In this document: positions 40,049 to 49,080 of the stretch, in pieces | Position numbering within the stretch: the stretch's first letter is position 1 | Layout: the number at the start of each line of letters is the position of its first letter | Source of the DNA: CAWBXL01 sp963837365 | GTDB taxonomy: Bacteria > Acidobacteriota > Terriglobia > Terriglobales > Acidobacteriaceae | Direction: 5' to 3' | Length of the DNA: 64,000 nt | NCBI GenBank assembly: GCA_963837365.1 | Contig: CAWIMW010000003.1 | Span: 496,001 to 560,000 of the forward strand | The notes under the pieces: model-generated | What the model was told of the DNA's origin: nothing | What the model saw: only the letters and a program-made list of their open reading frames with translations | Databases searched by the model: none | Made by a program: the position numbers and the translations under genes

Positions 40049-42322
40049 CTACGGCGTGCCGTATAACTGCTTGTATACGCTTTCATTCCGCAAGATGGCC
40101 TGCACGTACTCACGGGTCTCGGTGAACGGTATGGACTCCACAAATTCCTGCGGATCACGGTACTTGCCGTAGGTCATCCAGGCCTCGACCCGGTTTGCCC
40201 CGGCGTTGTAGGCGGCGAGGGCGTATTCAAAAGATCCGAATTTGTCCACCATGCTGCGGAAATATCTCGTGCCCAGCCGCAGGTTTACGTCCGGAGTGAA
40301 CAGGGCCTGCGGGGTAAAGTGTTTGATCTTTTCCTGCCGGGCCACACCTTTCCCTACTTTCGGCAGCAACTGCATCAGCCCAACCGCATTGGCGGAAGAT
40401 ACAGCGTTGGGGTTGAATTCAGACTCCTGACGAATCAGCGACGCCACCAGAAATGGATCCAGCGAATTATTGGACGAATATTTTTTCAAGTCTGTCCAAT
40501 AAGGACGGGGGAACAGAGCTTCCCAGTAGGGTCTTGGTAAAGCCGGTAAATCCACAGCGAAGTAGGTGGGAACGGCGCGTTTGAGAGTACGCAGCGCCAT
40601 GTCCGGACGGCCGGCATCCTGGTAGAGGCGCGCGACTTCCGCGGTCAGCCAATTGCCTTTTTCTTCACCGGCAGCGGCTTGCAGTTCGTTGACCGCCAGG
40701 TCCACCAGCGCGCCATTGGCCAGCAGTTCGGCTTTTTGCACACGCAGGTTGTCGGTGGGGACTTCATCCAGCGTGACTTTCGAGTTCTCCGAGATGGATG
40801 TCACATGATCGAGTAGCGCAATATGTGCAGGAGCATCCGGAGACTTGATCTGCTTCAGCCTTTGCCGCGCCAATTCCCCGTAGTAATAGTTGCGGAACCG
40901 CTCGGAGACTTTGCGGTAATAGGCCTTGGCCATGGCAAAATCGTCGTCTTCTTCCGCCAGACGCGCCCGCCAGTACAGCGCAGCCGCAACCTGCGGCGAA
41001 GTTGGGTACAACGCGATCTGCTGCTCAAATTCGCGCTTGGCTTCGTCATTGCGCCCCATGCGCAAACTGAGCCAGGCCACTTTCCAGTGCGCATAGTACC
41101 CCTGCGAACCATTGGGGAAACGGGTCGCCAGTTCGCGGTACGCATCAATGGCGTGGTCATAGTCCGGCTTCACCAGGAACATGTTTCCCGTCAGCAGTAA
41201 AGCTTGCTCCAGCGAGGTGCTCTGCGCAGAGGCGGAGCGGACCTGGTCGGTATATTTGACCACCGCGGCTTCATCGTTTTCCGAACGGGCGATGCTGGCC
41301 AGGTTGTAATAGCGCTCCGCTTCCTGGGCTGGCGTTAGGTTCTGAATAGAATCGAGGACCCGTTTGGCATCGCGATCACGATCGGCGCGATTGAACGCCA
41401 CTCCCAATGCCAATTGAATGCCCGGACGGTCGGAAGGGTCGGCGAGGTATAAAAGTGACTGGTATTCGGATGCCGCGTCGGAATACTGTTTTCCACGGAA
41501 GAGCAGGTCGGCACGGATCCTGAGCTCGCCCGGTGTGGGTGGAGTGACTTTGACTCCGGCAGCTTCCAGGCGTTTGAGTTCAACTTGGGCCTGGGTTGCT
41601 TCCGGGCTTACCGGCATGGTGAGATAGAGATTGCGTAGCGCAATTACGGCCTTGTCGGTACGGCCGTCGGCGGCGTAAGCGCGGCCAAGCAGCAGTTCAA
41701 CGTCAGCGCGGATGGGCAGGCGATACTTCTCAAGAATGGCAGCTGCTTCCCCCGGCCTGCCATCAGACATCACCGCGTTAGCGTATTGGACATGAACATC
41801 GCGCAGCAGGATCGACTCGGGATATTTGGGGTCGAAGTCAGCCAGTAGAGCAATCGTCTCCGCCTTGCGCCCACTCTGAAAATAGGCGGAGGACAAGTAG
41901 TAATCCACGTAATCGCCAAGGTCTCCTGCCAGAAGTTTGGCACGGGTTAGGGCATCAATGGCCTTGGCGTAGTCGTTGTCCTGCAAACGCGCATATCCCA
42001 GGACCAACCACGCCAGAGCCCCGGCGTCTTCTTTCGTATGCTTGCGCGCATAAGCTTCGACACCTGCGTAAGCAGCAGTTGTACGGTCCTGCAACAACTG
42101 GTGTGCCATGGGCTTGAGGTCGGATGACTTTACAAACGCCTGGTGCATGCGGCGCAGTCGGGGAGAACTGCGCTTACGGGTGTTGTGAACTACCGTCTTG
42201 CGATGCAGTGAAGGAGTTTTCTTGGCTGGCGGCTTGGAAGAGCTCTGTGCAAACAAGCAACTACCGGCCAGTGCAGACACTGACAGAAAAATACGGAGCC
42301 ACGGCTGGAGTTTCACAACCAC
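40049..42322 (-). CDS. slt: Soluble lytic transglycosylase with long helical N-terminus
   Basis: 757 residues with an N-terminal signal peptide (IFLSVSALAGSCLFAQ). Most of the length is a TPR-like superhelical array as in Slt70. The catalytic SLT domain is at the C-terminus (about 610-750): ASLIRQESEFNPNAVSSANAVGLMQLLP with catalytic Glu in QESEF, NLRLGTRYF, and AYNAGANRVEAW. It cleaves the glycan strands of peptidoglycan in the periplasm. It is the last gene of a convergent pair with the barrel gene. Confidence 0.93.
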   Translation of the reverse strand: MVVKLQPWLRIFLSVSALAGSCLFAQSSSKPPAKKTPSLHRKTVVHNTRKRSSPRLRRMHQAFVKSSDLKPMAHQLLQDRTTAAYAGVEAYARKHTKEDAGALAWLVLGYARLQDNDYAKAIDALTRAKLLAGDLGDYVDYYLSSAYFQSGRKAETIALLADFDPKYPESILLRDVHVQYANAVMSDGRPGEAAAILEKYRLPIRADVELLLGRAYAADGRTDKAVIALRNLYLTMPVSPEATQAQVELKRLEAAGVKVTPPTPGELRIRADLLFRGKQYSDAASEYQSLLYLADPSDRPGIQLALGVAFNRADRDRDAKRVLDSIQNLTPAQEAERYYNLASIARSENDEAAVVKYTDQVRSASAQSTSLEQALLLTGNMFLVKPDYDHAIDAYRELATRFPNGSQGYYAHWKVAWLSLRMGRNDEAKREFEQQIALYPTSPQVAAALYWRARLAEEDDDFAMAKAYYRKVSERFRNYYYGELARQRLKQIKSPDAPAHIALLDHVTSISENSKVTLDEVPTDNLRVQKAELLANGALVDLAVNELQAAAGEEKGNWLTAEVARLYQDAGRPDMALRTLKRAVPTYFAVDLPALPRPYWEALFPRPYWTDLKKYSSNNSLDPFLVASLIRQESEFNPNAVSSANAVGLMQLLPKVGKGVARQEKIKHFTPQALFTPDVNLRLGTRYFRSMVDKFGSFEYALAAYNAGANRVEAWMTYGKYRDPQEFVESIPFTETREYVQAILRNESVYKQLYGTP

Positions 42323-42332
42323 AATTTATATA

Positions 42333-43427
42333 TTATCGCCGAAAATTCGCGCCCATGATGGAAACATCATCTTCGGCAAGGCTGCGGACGACTTCATTGG
42401 TGAAATAATCAACACTGGCGGCAGCTGTATTACCGTAACGCTTTTGGTACGTGGCCCGGCTTTTTTCGATGTCTTCCTTCAACCGGTCGTAAAGGTCCTT
42501 GTTTTTGCGTCCCTCAGAAACTTTCACCTGGTTGTAGAGCTTGATTTCATCCACCAGCAAGCGGGCGAAGCGCTGGGCTTTGCGGTGGAGGTCGGCATCC
42601 GCGGGCGACATGCCCGCGAAGGGATCAGTTGCCGGAGCGGAAGCGGCAGCGCCGGCAGAAGAATCAGCCATCACTGCCTGGGCCGTTGCTGCCGGAGTCG
42701 GGGCTGCATGCTTTGGTGCGTGCGCGGCAAACGGATCATTCAACGCCGAGGCCGCAGGAGCTGGCGGCGCTGGGCCGGCTTGATCGGAAGCGCCGGCTTC
42801 GGCATCACGCTGTGAAACTTTGCGCAGGGAGGCCACTTCCAGCCAGGCGCTGGTGCTCAGCACCAGAACTTCCAGGGCGGCGGAATCCAACAAACCATCC
42901 GCGCCACCGTCGGCGTAAACCAGGGCCGCAATCTTGTCTTTGAGCAATAGCGGCAGCACAATGACCGGATCGTTTGCAGGGCCGCCCAGTTGAGAGACGA
43001 AGGCCTTTCCCATCTCAGAAGATTTTCCAGTGATTACTGCGCGCGATTGCAAAGCCCTGGCGACTGCGCCGTGGTGGGTCTCCAATTGCAGATCTTTTAT
43101 GCCGTCGTTATTGGCAAAACCGCGGCCCTGCCATCCCACCGCTACACCACCCTTGACGACAAACAGGGCGGAGCGGCCGCTGTATTTGGCCATGCTGTCC
43201 AGCAAGCTGCGCAGAATTTCGCGCTGGGTTGTCCCCAATTGAATGGCAGTAACGGCAGCCAACAAATCACTTGCGCTGCCACTGGGTGAGGCTTCGCCTC
43301 CAGCGCCGAGGTGGGGCTGAATTTCGGCCAGCACCCGATCGACAAGCTCCTGCCGCGCTGCGGCCATATGGCTCTCCAGCACCTGCGCGACAACTTTTTC
43401 TACGACCTTCTCTATCTTCGCTGCCAT
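42333..43427 (-). CDS. Conserved GAF-like protein of unknown function
   Basis: 364 residues from ATG 43427 (MAAKIEKVVEKV). After an amphipathic N-terminal helix, residues 60-220 resemble a GAF-type sensor: EILRSLLDSMAKYSGRSALFVVKGGVAVGW and DPVIVLPLLLKDKIAALVYADG. A long low-complexity Ala/Pro segment follows (240-290), then a charged helical C-terminus (RFARLLVDEIKLYNQ...RKNKDLYDRL). The ligand is unknown. It sits just upstream of slt on the same strand. Confidence 0.65.
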   Translation of the reverse strand: MAAKIEKVVEKVVAQVLESHMAAARQELVDRVLAEIQPHLGAGGEASPSGSASDLLAAVTAIQLGTTQREILRSLLDSMAKYSGRSALFVVKGGVAVGWQGRGFANNDGIKDLQLETHHGAVARALQSRAVITGKSSEMGKAFVSQLGGPANDPVIVLPLLLKDKIAALVYADGGADGLLDSAALEVLVLSTSAWLEVASLRKVSQRDAEAGASDQAGPAPPAPAASALNDPFAAHAPKHAAPTPAATAQAVMADSSAGAAASAPATDPFAGMSPADADLHRKAQRFARLLVDEIKLYNQVKVSEGRKNKDLYDRLKEDIEKSRATYQKRYGNTAAASVDYFTNEVVRSLAEDDVSIMGANFRR

Positions 43428-43607
43428 GTTGGTTGCGTCACACGCTGACCGCAGGAACGCAGACTTCACGTTCACGTGATGGGGGCTTAAGTTGTGATTA
43501 TAAGGCACTTGAACCGGGTTCGAGCCAACTGCACGGTAACTTTGGTCACGTCCACTCTAACGATAGAGCCACATCATCAAATTCTGGGCAAAAACCCCGA
43601 GTCATAG

Positions 43608-43690
43608 GATCCGTCTAACCCTATTGGCGCTAGGACGAGGTTACCGATTAGAATAAACACTTCGTCTGATCCGTCTTAGCCCCTATTAGG
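43608..43690. promoter_or_regulatory. Direct repeat upstream of the ECF sigma factor
   Basis: GATCCGTCTAACCCTATTGG (43608) recurs 60 bases later as GATCCGTCT-TAGCCCCTATTAGG (43668). Both lie in the 290-base gap between the divergent sigma-factor and GAF-like genes, the second 29 bases before the sigma ATG. They may be twin promoter or operator sites, for example for autoregulation by the sigma factor. Inference. Confidence 0.4.
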
Positions 43691-43718
43691 GACTAAATTT
43701 TGTTGCATCGAGTGGAAG

Positions 43719-44375
43719 ATGACAACCATCCAACCTAAATTGGAAGAGCCAGTTAGCGATGAGCTGGCGCTGGTTCGAGCGGCTAAAGGCGGGGATGTCA
43801 GTGCATTCGAACAGCTGGTAAAGCGTTACGACCGTAATGTATTCCGCATCGCGAACCACATTACTCATAGCCGGGAAGACGCGGAAGATGTGGTGCAAGA
43901 AGCCTTCCTGAAGGCTTACAGTAACCTGGAAAAATTCCAGGAGCAGTCGAAATTTTATACCTGGCTGGTACGGATCGCGGTCAACGAAGCGCTGATGAAG
44001 TTGCGCAAGCGCCGGCCGGAGCGGTTTGTATCGCTGGATGAGGACGTAAAGACCGAGGACGATTCCCTGCCGCGCGAGGTCGCGGACTGGAGTCCGAACC
44101 CGGAACAGCTTTACAACCAGGAAGAATTGCGGGATATTTTATCGCGCACGATTCAGGGACTTCCGCCCACGTTTCGCACGGTTTTCGTGCTGCGTGATGT
44201 GGAAGGGCTTTCGACCGAAGAAACCGCGGAAGCGCTGGAATTGAGCGTACCAGCGGTAAAGTCGCGGTTGTTGCGCGCACGCTTGCAGTTGCGAGAACGT
44301 CTCAATCGCTACTTCCAGCGCAAGCAAAATGGTGGTGGAGACGGAAATGGAAATCGTGGAGATGTCAACCCGTGA
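43719..44375 (+). CDS. ECF-type RNA polymerase sigma factor
   Basis: 218 residues. Region 2 is seen as LVKRYDRNVFRIANHITHSREDAEDVVQEAFLKAY and FYTWLVRIAVNEALMKLRKRR; region 4 as LPPTFRTVFVLRDVEGLSTEETAEALELSVPAVKSRL. It has no sigma-1.1 or sigma-3 region, so it is an extracytoplasmic-function sigma. The Gly/Asn-rich C-terminal tail (NGGGDGNGNRGD) is low complexity. Its stop overlaps the next gene, a zinc-binding anti-sigma candidate, by 4 bases. Confidence 0.93.
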   Translation: MTTIQPKLEEPVSDELALVRAAKGGDVSAFEQLVKRYDRNVFRIANHITHSREDAEDVVQEAFLKAYSNLEKFQEQSKFYTWLVRIAVNEALMKLRKRRPERFVSLDEDVKTEDDSLPREVADWSPNPEQLYNQEELRDILSRTIQGLPPTFRTVFVLRDVEGLSTEETAEALELSVPAVKSRLLRARLQLRERLNRYFQRKQNGGGDGNGNRGDVNP

Positions 44376-44629
44376 AATGCTCTGAGTTCCTTCAGGAATT
44401 GACCAACTATCTGGACGGCGTCATTGACGACCGCACAAAAACAGAACTGGAAGACCATCTGGCTTGGTGCCACAACTGCTATGTAGTATGCGATACCACC
44501 AAGAAGACGATTGAGATCTACCGCGATTCCGAACTGTATTCCCTGCCTGACGACCTGCGAACCAGACTTGAATCCGCCATCATTTCCAAGTGCCAAAGCC
44601 GTAAGAAAGCCGGCCCGCAGAAGGCATAG
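44372..44629 (+). CDS. Zinc-binding anti-sigma factor (zf-HC2 type), soluble
   Basis: 85 residues, translationally coupled to the sigma factor. The motif HLAWCHNC gives the HxxxCxxC zinc-binding pattern of ZAS-domain anti-sigma factors. No membrane segment follows, so it is cytoplasmic and may sense redox or stress directly. The first Cys (MKCSEF) may be an additional ligand. Role as the partner of the preceding sigma is inferred from gene order. Confidence 0.85.
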   Translation: MKCSEFLQELTNYLDGVIDDRTKTELEDHLAWCHNCYVVCDTTKKTIEIYRDSELYSLPDDLRTRLESAIISKCQSRKKAGPQKA

Positions 44630-44827
44630 GCAAAACCCTTCACTTGTAAGTTACCTGTTTTGCTGTAGTTCCAGTAGTACACACTTACATCGAAACCTTT
44701 CCGCTGAAGAATGAATCTAATTTGTCAGTACGTTGGTAACGTTTGCTGAGTACTGCCCACTATCTATGTGGAGCAGTTTGTAGGCCCAGGTTGATGTACT
44801 TGAAGGTTTCGCTGTGGAGGTGAACCT

Positions 44828-45070
44828 ATGATCGGGAAGTTGATTGAATCAGTTTTTGGTTGCCGTCATGGTCATTACAGTTTTCCCATCACGATTCGGC
44901 ACAGTTCCATAAAGACTGAAGTCCCAGCCGCGGCCTACACGGGCACATACGTGGCGTGCCTGGATTGTGGAAAAGAACTGCCCTACGACTGGCGCCAGAT
45001 GAGAGTGATTACCAGGTTCTCCGAAGATGCCCCCGTAGCTGCTGCACTGGCGACCCGCGAAGCAGCGTAA
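44828..45070 (+). CDS. Small conserved zinc-ribbon-like protein
   Basis: 80 residues with GCRHGHYSFPITIR near the N-terminus and YVACLDCGKELPYDW in the middle; the CxxC and the upstream Cys/His may bind zinc. GTGGAGGTGAACCT before the ATG is a strong ribosome-binding site. The family was not recognised by name. A strong terminator follows it. Confidence 0.65.
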   Translation: MIGKLIESVFGCRHGHYSFPITIRHSSIKTEVPAAAYTGTYVACLDCGKELPYDWRQMRVITRFSEDAPVAAALATREAA

Positions 45071-45130
45071 ACGCGAAAGCAAAGTTCTGTATCCCCGTCT
45101 CCTGGAAGATCCGGCTGCGTTCAAAGAGTA

Positions 45131-45160
45131 AGAGCCGCGGTTTTGGCCGCGGCTCTTTTG
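45131..45160. terminator. Strong bidirectional terminator
   Basis: AGAGCCGCGG-ttttgg-CCGCGGCTCT is a perfect 10-bp stem with TTTTG on the plus side and an A-run on the other. It lies between the small zinc-ribbon gene (+) and the M48 protease gene (-). Confidence 0.9.
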
Positions 45161-45178
45161 TTTCCAAATGGTTGAGAA

Positions 45179-46324
45179 TTAATCGGGCCGGCGTTTCAGG
45201 GTTGGCCGGTCATCGCCACTGTCGCCTTTGTCATTCTTGTCGGTGGAGGTGCGGCGCAAGCTGGGCTTCTTGCCGTCCTTATTATCGTCCACCATCTTGC
45301 GGCGGTTCTCTAATGCGGCGAGGCGTGCCTTTACCTCATCAAATTCCGAAGTCGTCACCAGATATTGCGGCCGCGCCGGAAGAATCGTAGCAATCTCTTT
45401 TTGCGACGCTTCGATCCGGTCTGGAGTCTGGGGATGAGAAGAGAACGCCTTGGCTAAACTACCCGGCTTGCGTTTCTGCTGGGCCTGTATCTTTTCAAAA
45501 AAGGTAATGAACGCGCTGGGGTCATAACCCGCTTTGTACATATATTGCAACCCAAGGTAGTCGGCCTCAGCTTCGAATCCACGCTGGAATTTCAGGAAGG
45601 TCACCGGCAAGCCCAACCCAGCCGCGGCGCGGACCGCATACCCTACGCCGCCCCCCATGAAGATCAAAGGCAGTGTGCCAATGTTGGCATACTGTGCGCG
45701 GGTCATCTGCCGCGTGCCATGACGCGCAGCCACGTGAGCAATCTCATGCGCCATCACTCCCGCCAGCTCGGCTTCTTCGTCAGCCGCCAGAATTAGACCG
45801 GAGTACACATAGAAGAAACCGCCGGGCAGCGCGAAAGCATTGATTTCATCCGAATCAATGACCTTGATGGTGAAGGGCACTTGCGCGTCGGAGTTGCGCA
45901 CCAGATTCTGTCCAATACGGTTCACATATTCGGAGATCACAGGATCGGTGATGATCTTCGATCCGCTTTCCACCTGCATGGCATAGGATTTGCCCATGCG
46001 GATTTCAGACTCGGTTGAGTACCAGTTGCCCAGCCCGCGCCCGCCAATTTTGCGGTTGCCGATGGCATCTACGTCGTCCTTGCCGCCGTCATGCTTGACT
46101 TTGTCCGGATCTGCCAGCTTGGTTTCGGGCTCAGGAGGCTTGGTCGCTTCGTCGGCTTCGGCTTTGTCTTTGTCCTTATCTGAATCCGGGGCCGTGCTAT
46201 CGGTTTGCGAAGTGCTCGCGGTGGTATCGGTTGGTTTAGTGCTGTCCTTATCTTGCGAAAAGCTCACGGGCGCTGCGCAAAACATGCATAATGCCAGCGA
46301 TAGCAGCAAGGGGCGTAACTTCAT
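45179..46324 (-). CDS. M48-family metalloprotease, secreted
   Basis: 381 residues with a signal peptide (LLLSLALCMFCAAPVSFS). After a low-complexity Asp/Thr/Lys segment (25-75) comes the M48 domain: MQVESGSKIITDPVISEYVNRIGQNLV and VMAHEIAHVAARHG, with HEIAH as the zinc-binding HExxH, and FEAEADYLGLQYMYKAGYDP carrying the third ligand Glu. This is the BepA/LoiP-like periplasmic quality-control type. The C-terminal tail is long and charged. It is complete. Confidence 0.9.
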   Translation of the reverse strand: MKLRPLLLSLALCMFCAAPVSFSQDKDSTKPTDTTASTSQTDSTAPDSDKDKDKAEADEATKPPEPETKLADPDKVKHDGGKDDVDAIGNRKIGGRGLGNWYSTESEIRMGKSYAMQVESGSKIITDPVISEYVNRIGQNLVRNSDAQVPFTIKVIDSDEINAFALPGGFFYVYSGLILAADEEAELAGVMAHEIAHVAARHGTRQMTRAQYANIGTLPLIFMGGGVGYAVRAAAGLGLPVTFLKFQRGFEAEADYLGLQYMYKAGYDPSAFITFFEKIQAQQKRKPGSLAKAFSSHPQTPDRIEASQKEIATILPARPQYLVTTSEFDEVKARLAALENRRKMVDDNKDGKKPSLRRTSTDKNDKGDSGDDRPTLKRRPD

Positions 46325-46628
46325 GGGTATCTCCTGTTTCCCTCAGCCGGAAGGGACTTCCTTAGGGCGATTATACGCCTGACACAGAAATCCCTAGCGG
46401 GTTGGACGCGGCGGCCAGGGACATTGGTTGTTCAGGAAAAGAGGGAGCTTGTCTGGTTGTATCGGGATATGCCTTCTGGCAGATCAAAGTATGGTCCAAC
46501 GTCAGTTTCCCGGGTAAACTTCACTGGAATTGAGGCGGCCCAGCAGTTGCGCCTTATCGGCGCGAGGCAAGAGTGAGTGCTGGGTATCGGTATGGCTGAA
46601 AGCCATACTCTGATACGAGTCATCATGC
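46325..46628. other. Non-coding gap before yceI
   Basis: No gene is supported in this stretch of about 300 bases. It holds one small hairpin, GTATGGCT-gaa-AGCCATAC (46589-46607), in the space after the YceI gene's stop; this lacks a T-run. Confidence 0.5.
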
Positions 46629-47204
46629 CTATTGTCCGACTACGTCAAATTCGATCCGGACCTGATTTTGGACCTTGACTCCGCCCCCGGCTATGGAGAT
46701 CGGGGTCATGCCGAAATCCGTCTGTTTCAGTTCAGAAGCTCCCTGGTAGTGGCCGTTTAACTTGGTTACTTTGAAGGCGACAGGATGGGTTCGTCCGTGC
46801 AGGGTGAGATCGCCAGTGACCTGCCAGCTTGCATCGCCAATGGTCTCCACTTTCGTCGAATGGAACTTGATTTCCTTGAACTGCCCGGCGTCGAGAACGT
46901 CCGGGCCCAGCATCTTAGCTTGGATTTTCCCACGCTCGCTGTCGGAGCTTTCCTTGTCCATGACCTTGAGTTTGTTGGCGGTAATGGAAATATCGACCGA
47001 GGGGTTTTGCTCAGTGAAAGAGCCGCGGTCGATGGGAGCACTGATTTCGTGATCGTGGGCAAAGGCGGAGAAGAAACCGGACTTGTACACCCGCACGGTT
47101 AGCCTTGATTTCTGGGTATCGACCGACACCGGCGCGGCCAACGCGACGCTGGAAATGAGCAACAGTATGTAGGCGGAATATTTAGAAGCTGGTCTGACGT
47201 TCAT
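46629..47204 (-). CDS. YceI-family periplasmic protein
   Basis: 191 residues with an N-terminal signal peptide (SAYILLLISSVALAAP). The YceI pattern is VDTQKSRLTVRVYKSGFFSAFAHDHEI, ADKLKVMDKESSDSER-type middle and GQFKEIKFHSTKVE, VTGDLTLHGRTHPVAFKV at the end. YceI proteins are lipocalin-like and bind long lipophilic molecules such as polyisoprenoids. It is complete; neighbours give no further clue. Confidence 0.9.
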   Translation of the reverse strand: MNVRPASKYSAYILLLISSVALAAPVSVDTQKSRLTVRVYKSGFFSAFAHDHEISAPIDRGSFTEQNPSVDISITANKLKVMDKESSDSERGKIQAKMLGPDVLDAGQFKEIKFHSTKVETIGDASWQVTGDLTLHGRTHPVAFKVTKLNGHYQGASELKQTDFGMTPISIAGGGVKVQNQVRIEFDVVGQ

Positions 47205-47286
47205 CCTCTTGCTATCTCCCGGCGGTCGTTTTCATTACAGCTTTTGATGCATCCTGCTTCCCTAGGGTGACGGGCGGGGAGAATAT

Positions 47287-47320
47287 CAGTTCTCAGACTT
47301 CAGTTCTCGATTCTCAGTCG
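47287..47320. repeat. TTCTCAG-type extragenic repeat, copy 2
   Basis: CAGTTCTCAGACTTCAGTTCTCGATTCTCAG, akin to the tracts near 1764 and 59551. It overlaps the very end of the inositol-phosphate synthase gene. Confidence 0.55.
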
Positions 47321-48666
47321 TAATATTCCAGACCCAAGTGGGTGATTAACTCTTCGCCTTTGAGGTGACGCAAGGTGTTTTTCAGCTTCATCAGCTGAAT
47401 GAAAAGGTCGTGTTCGGGATACAGCCCCGGCACAGTCATGGGAGCTTTGAAGTAAAAGCTGAGCCACTCCTGAATGCCGATACCCTTTAGTTCTGTACAG
47501 CGTTGCGCAAGATCGAGAAACAGCACCAAGTCGAGCACAATCGGCGCGGCCAGGATCGAGTCACGACAGAGGAAGTCCACCTTGATCTGCATGGGATAGC
47601 CGAGCCATCCGAAGATATCAATGTTGTCCCATCCTTCTTTGTTGTCACCACGCGGAGGGTAATAGTTAATGCGGACCTTGTGGTACATGTTGCCGTAAAG
47701 CTCAGGATAGAGATTCGGCTGCAAGATATGCTCCAGCGCGCCGAGTTTGGACTCTTCCTTGGTCTTGAAAGAGCCGGGATCGTCGAGCACTTCCCCGTCG
47801 CGGTTACCGAGAATATTGGTGGAGTACCAACCGCTCAATCCCAGCAGACGGGCCTTGAACGCAGGGGCCAGTACAGTCTTCATCATGGTCTGGCCGGTCT
47901 TGAAGTCCTTGCCGCAGATGGGAGTTTCCTGTTCCCGCGAGAGTTCCAGCATGGCTGGAATATCAAGTGTGAGGTTGGGGGCGCCATTGGCGAAAGGCAC
48001 GCCTTCTTTCATAGAGGCGTAGGCATAGATCATGGAAGGGGCGATATTTTCGTCATTTTTCAGCAGCGCTTTTTCAAATGCCTTCAAGCTCTGATGAGCC
48101 GCGGTAGGCTGTATAAAGGTTTCCGTCGAAGCGCACCAGATGGTAATCAGGCGGGCGGCTCCACTGGACTTGCGGAAGTTGCGGATGTCCTGGCGCAGTT
48201 GCTCCGCCAGTTCCATCTTGTTTTTGGCCTTCTTGATATTGGGCCCGTCTATTTTTTTGACGTAGTTATGGTCGAAGACTGCCGTCATTGGCTTGATCGA
48301 CTGCAATCGAGGCTTAATCTTTTCCAGCAGATCACGTTCCAGCACGCCGGCCTTTGACGCTGCCGCGTACATGTCGTCCTCAAAAATGTCCCAGCCGGTG
48401 AATACCAGATCATCCAGCCCGGCCAGTGGCACGAACTCTTTCACTTTGGGTGAGCGCCCGTCGGTCCGCTTGCCCAGCCGGATGGTTCCCATTTGCGTCA
48501 TGGAACCAATGGGTGCGGCAAGGCCTTTACGAATGGCCTCCACGCCGGCAACAAAAGTGGTGGAGACTGCACCCATGCCGGGGATCAGCACCCCAAGTTT
48601 TCCCTTGGCGGGTTGGATGGTGCTACTGCCGGACTGCTTTGCTGCTGCCTGAGGCTTTTTCGCCAT
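47314..48666 (-). CDS. ino1: Inositol-3-phosphate synthase
   Basis: 450 residues. It isomerises glucose 6-phosphate to myo-inositol 3-phosphate with NAD. The NAD-binding start is VLIPGMGAVSTTFVAGVEAI; later signatures include FANGAPNLTLDIPAM, PICGKDFKTGQTMMKTVLAPAF and LGLSGWYSTNILGNRDG. It is a full-length member. Inositol phosphates may feed phosphatidylinositol-type lipids or compatible solutes. An N-terminal Ala/Gln/Lys-rich stretch precedes the fold. Confidence 0.93.
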   Translation of the reverse strand: MAKKPQAAAKQSGSSTIQPAKGKLGVLIPGMGAVSTTFVAGVEAIRKGLAAPIGSMTQMGTIRLGKRTDGRSPKVKEFVPLAGLDDLVFTGWDIFEDDMYAAASKAGVLERDLLEKIKPRLQSIKPMTAVFDHNYVKKIDGPNIKKAKNKMELAEQLRQDIRNFRKSSGAARLITIWCASTETFIQPTAAHQSLKAFEKALLKNDENIAPSMIYAYASMKEGVPFANGAPNLTLDIPAMLELSREQETPICGKDFKTGQTMMKTVLAPAFKARLLGLSGWYSTNILGNRDGEVLDDPGSFKTKEESKLGALEHILQPNLYPELYGNMYHKVRINYYPPRGDNKEGWDNIDIFGWLGYPMQIKVDFLCRDSILAAPIVLDLVLFLDLAQRCTELKGIGIQEWLSFYFKAPMTVPGLYPEHDLFIQLMKLKNTLRHLKGEELITHLGLEYYD

Positions 48667-48843
48667 GAGTAGGTGCTTCCTTATGTGAATCTGGGATGAA
48701 AGACAAACAGATATGTTCTCTTACTATTCGCGAAAATTGCAAATCGCTGGAACCGAACAGGATAATGCTGCACTCTCTGGAGAAAAAAAGGGCGTGAAGT
48801 GCGTCCCCAGAGATTCAACGGTGACGGCATTCGCCATCGCCGC

Positions 48844-48975
48844 TCAATGCGTATTCAAGACCATCCACACCGCAGCCCCAAGCAACGCCAAAGCGGCAAT
48901 CAACGAAAACAGGGATTGCATGGGGTGGAAGTGGAACAGTGGATTGCGATCAGAACGGCTCTTGGTGTGCAACAT
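48844..48975 (-). CDS. Small single-helix membrane protein (43 residues)
   Basis: Reads MLHTKSRSDRNPLFHFHPMQ followed by a hydrophobic stretch of about 20 residues and a short NTH end. The ATG at 48975 has GAAAGGGGGCGT upstream, a convincing ribosome-binding site, and the frame stops normally. It lies between two minus-strand genes. Size and composition fit a small membrane protein; the function is unknown. It could be chance. Confidence 0.5.
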   Translation of the reverse strand: MLHTKSRSDRNPLFHFHPMQSLFSLIAALALLGAAVWMVLNTH

Positions 48976-49080
48976 ACGCCCCCTTTCTGCGGGTCATGCA
49001 GTCAGGCCGGCCTGCTACAACTATATTGTCCCACTTTCCCAGGTCAAAACAAAATATTCTGGGAACCCCGGAGCTTGATC

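Noticed and set aside
43500..43530. GGTTCGAGCC resembling a tRNA T-loop
   Set aside because: No acceptor stem, anticodon arm or CCA-type end can be paired around it.
46432..46626. A 64-codon minus-strand frame before yceI
   Set aside because: Composition is not protein-like and no ribosome-binding site or homologous pattern is seen.
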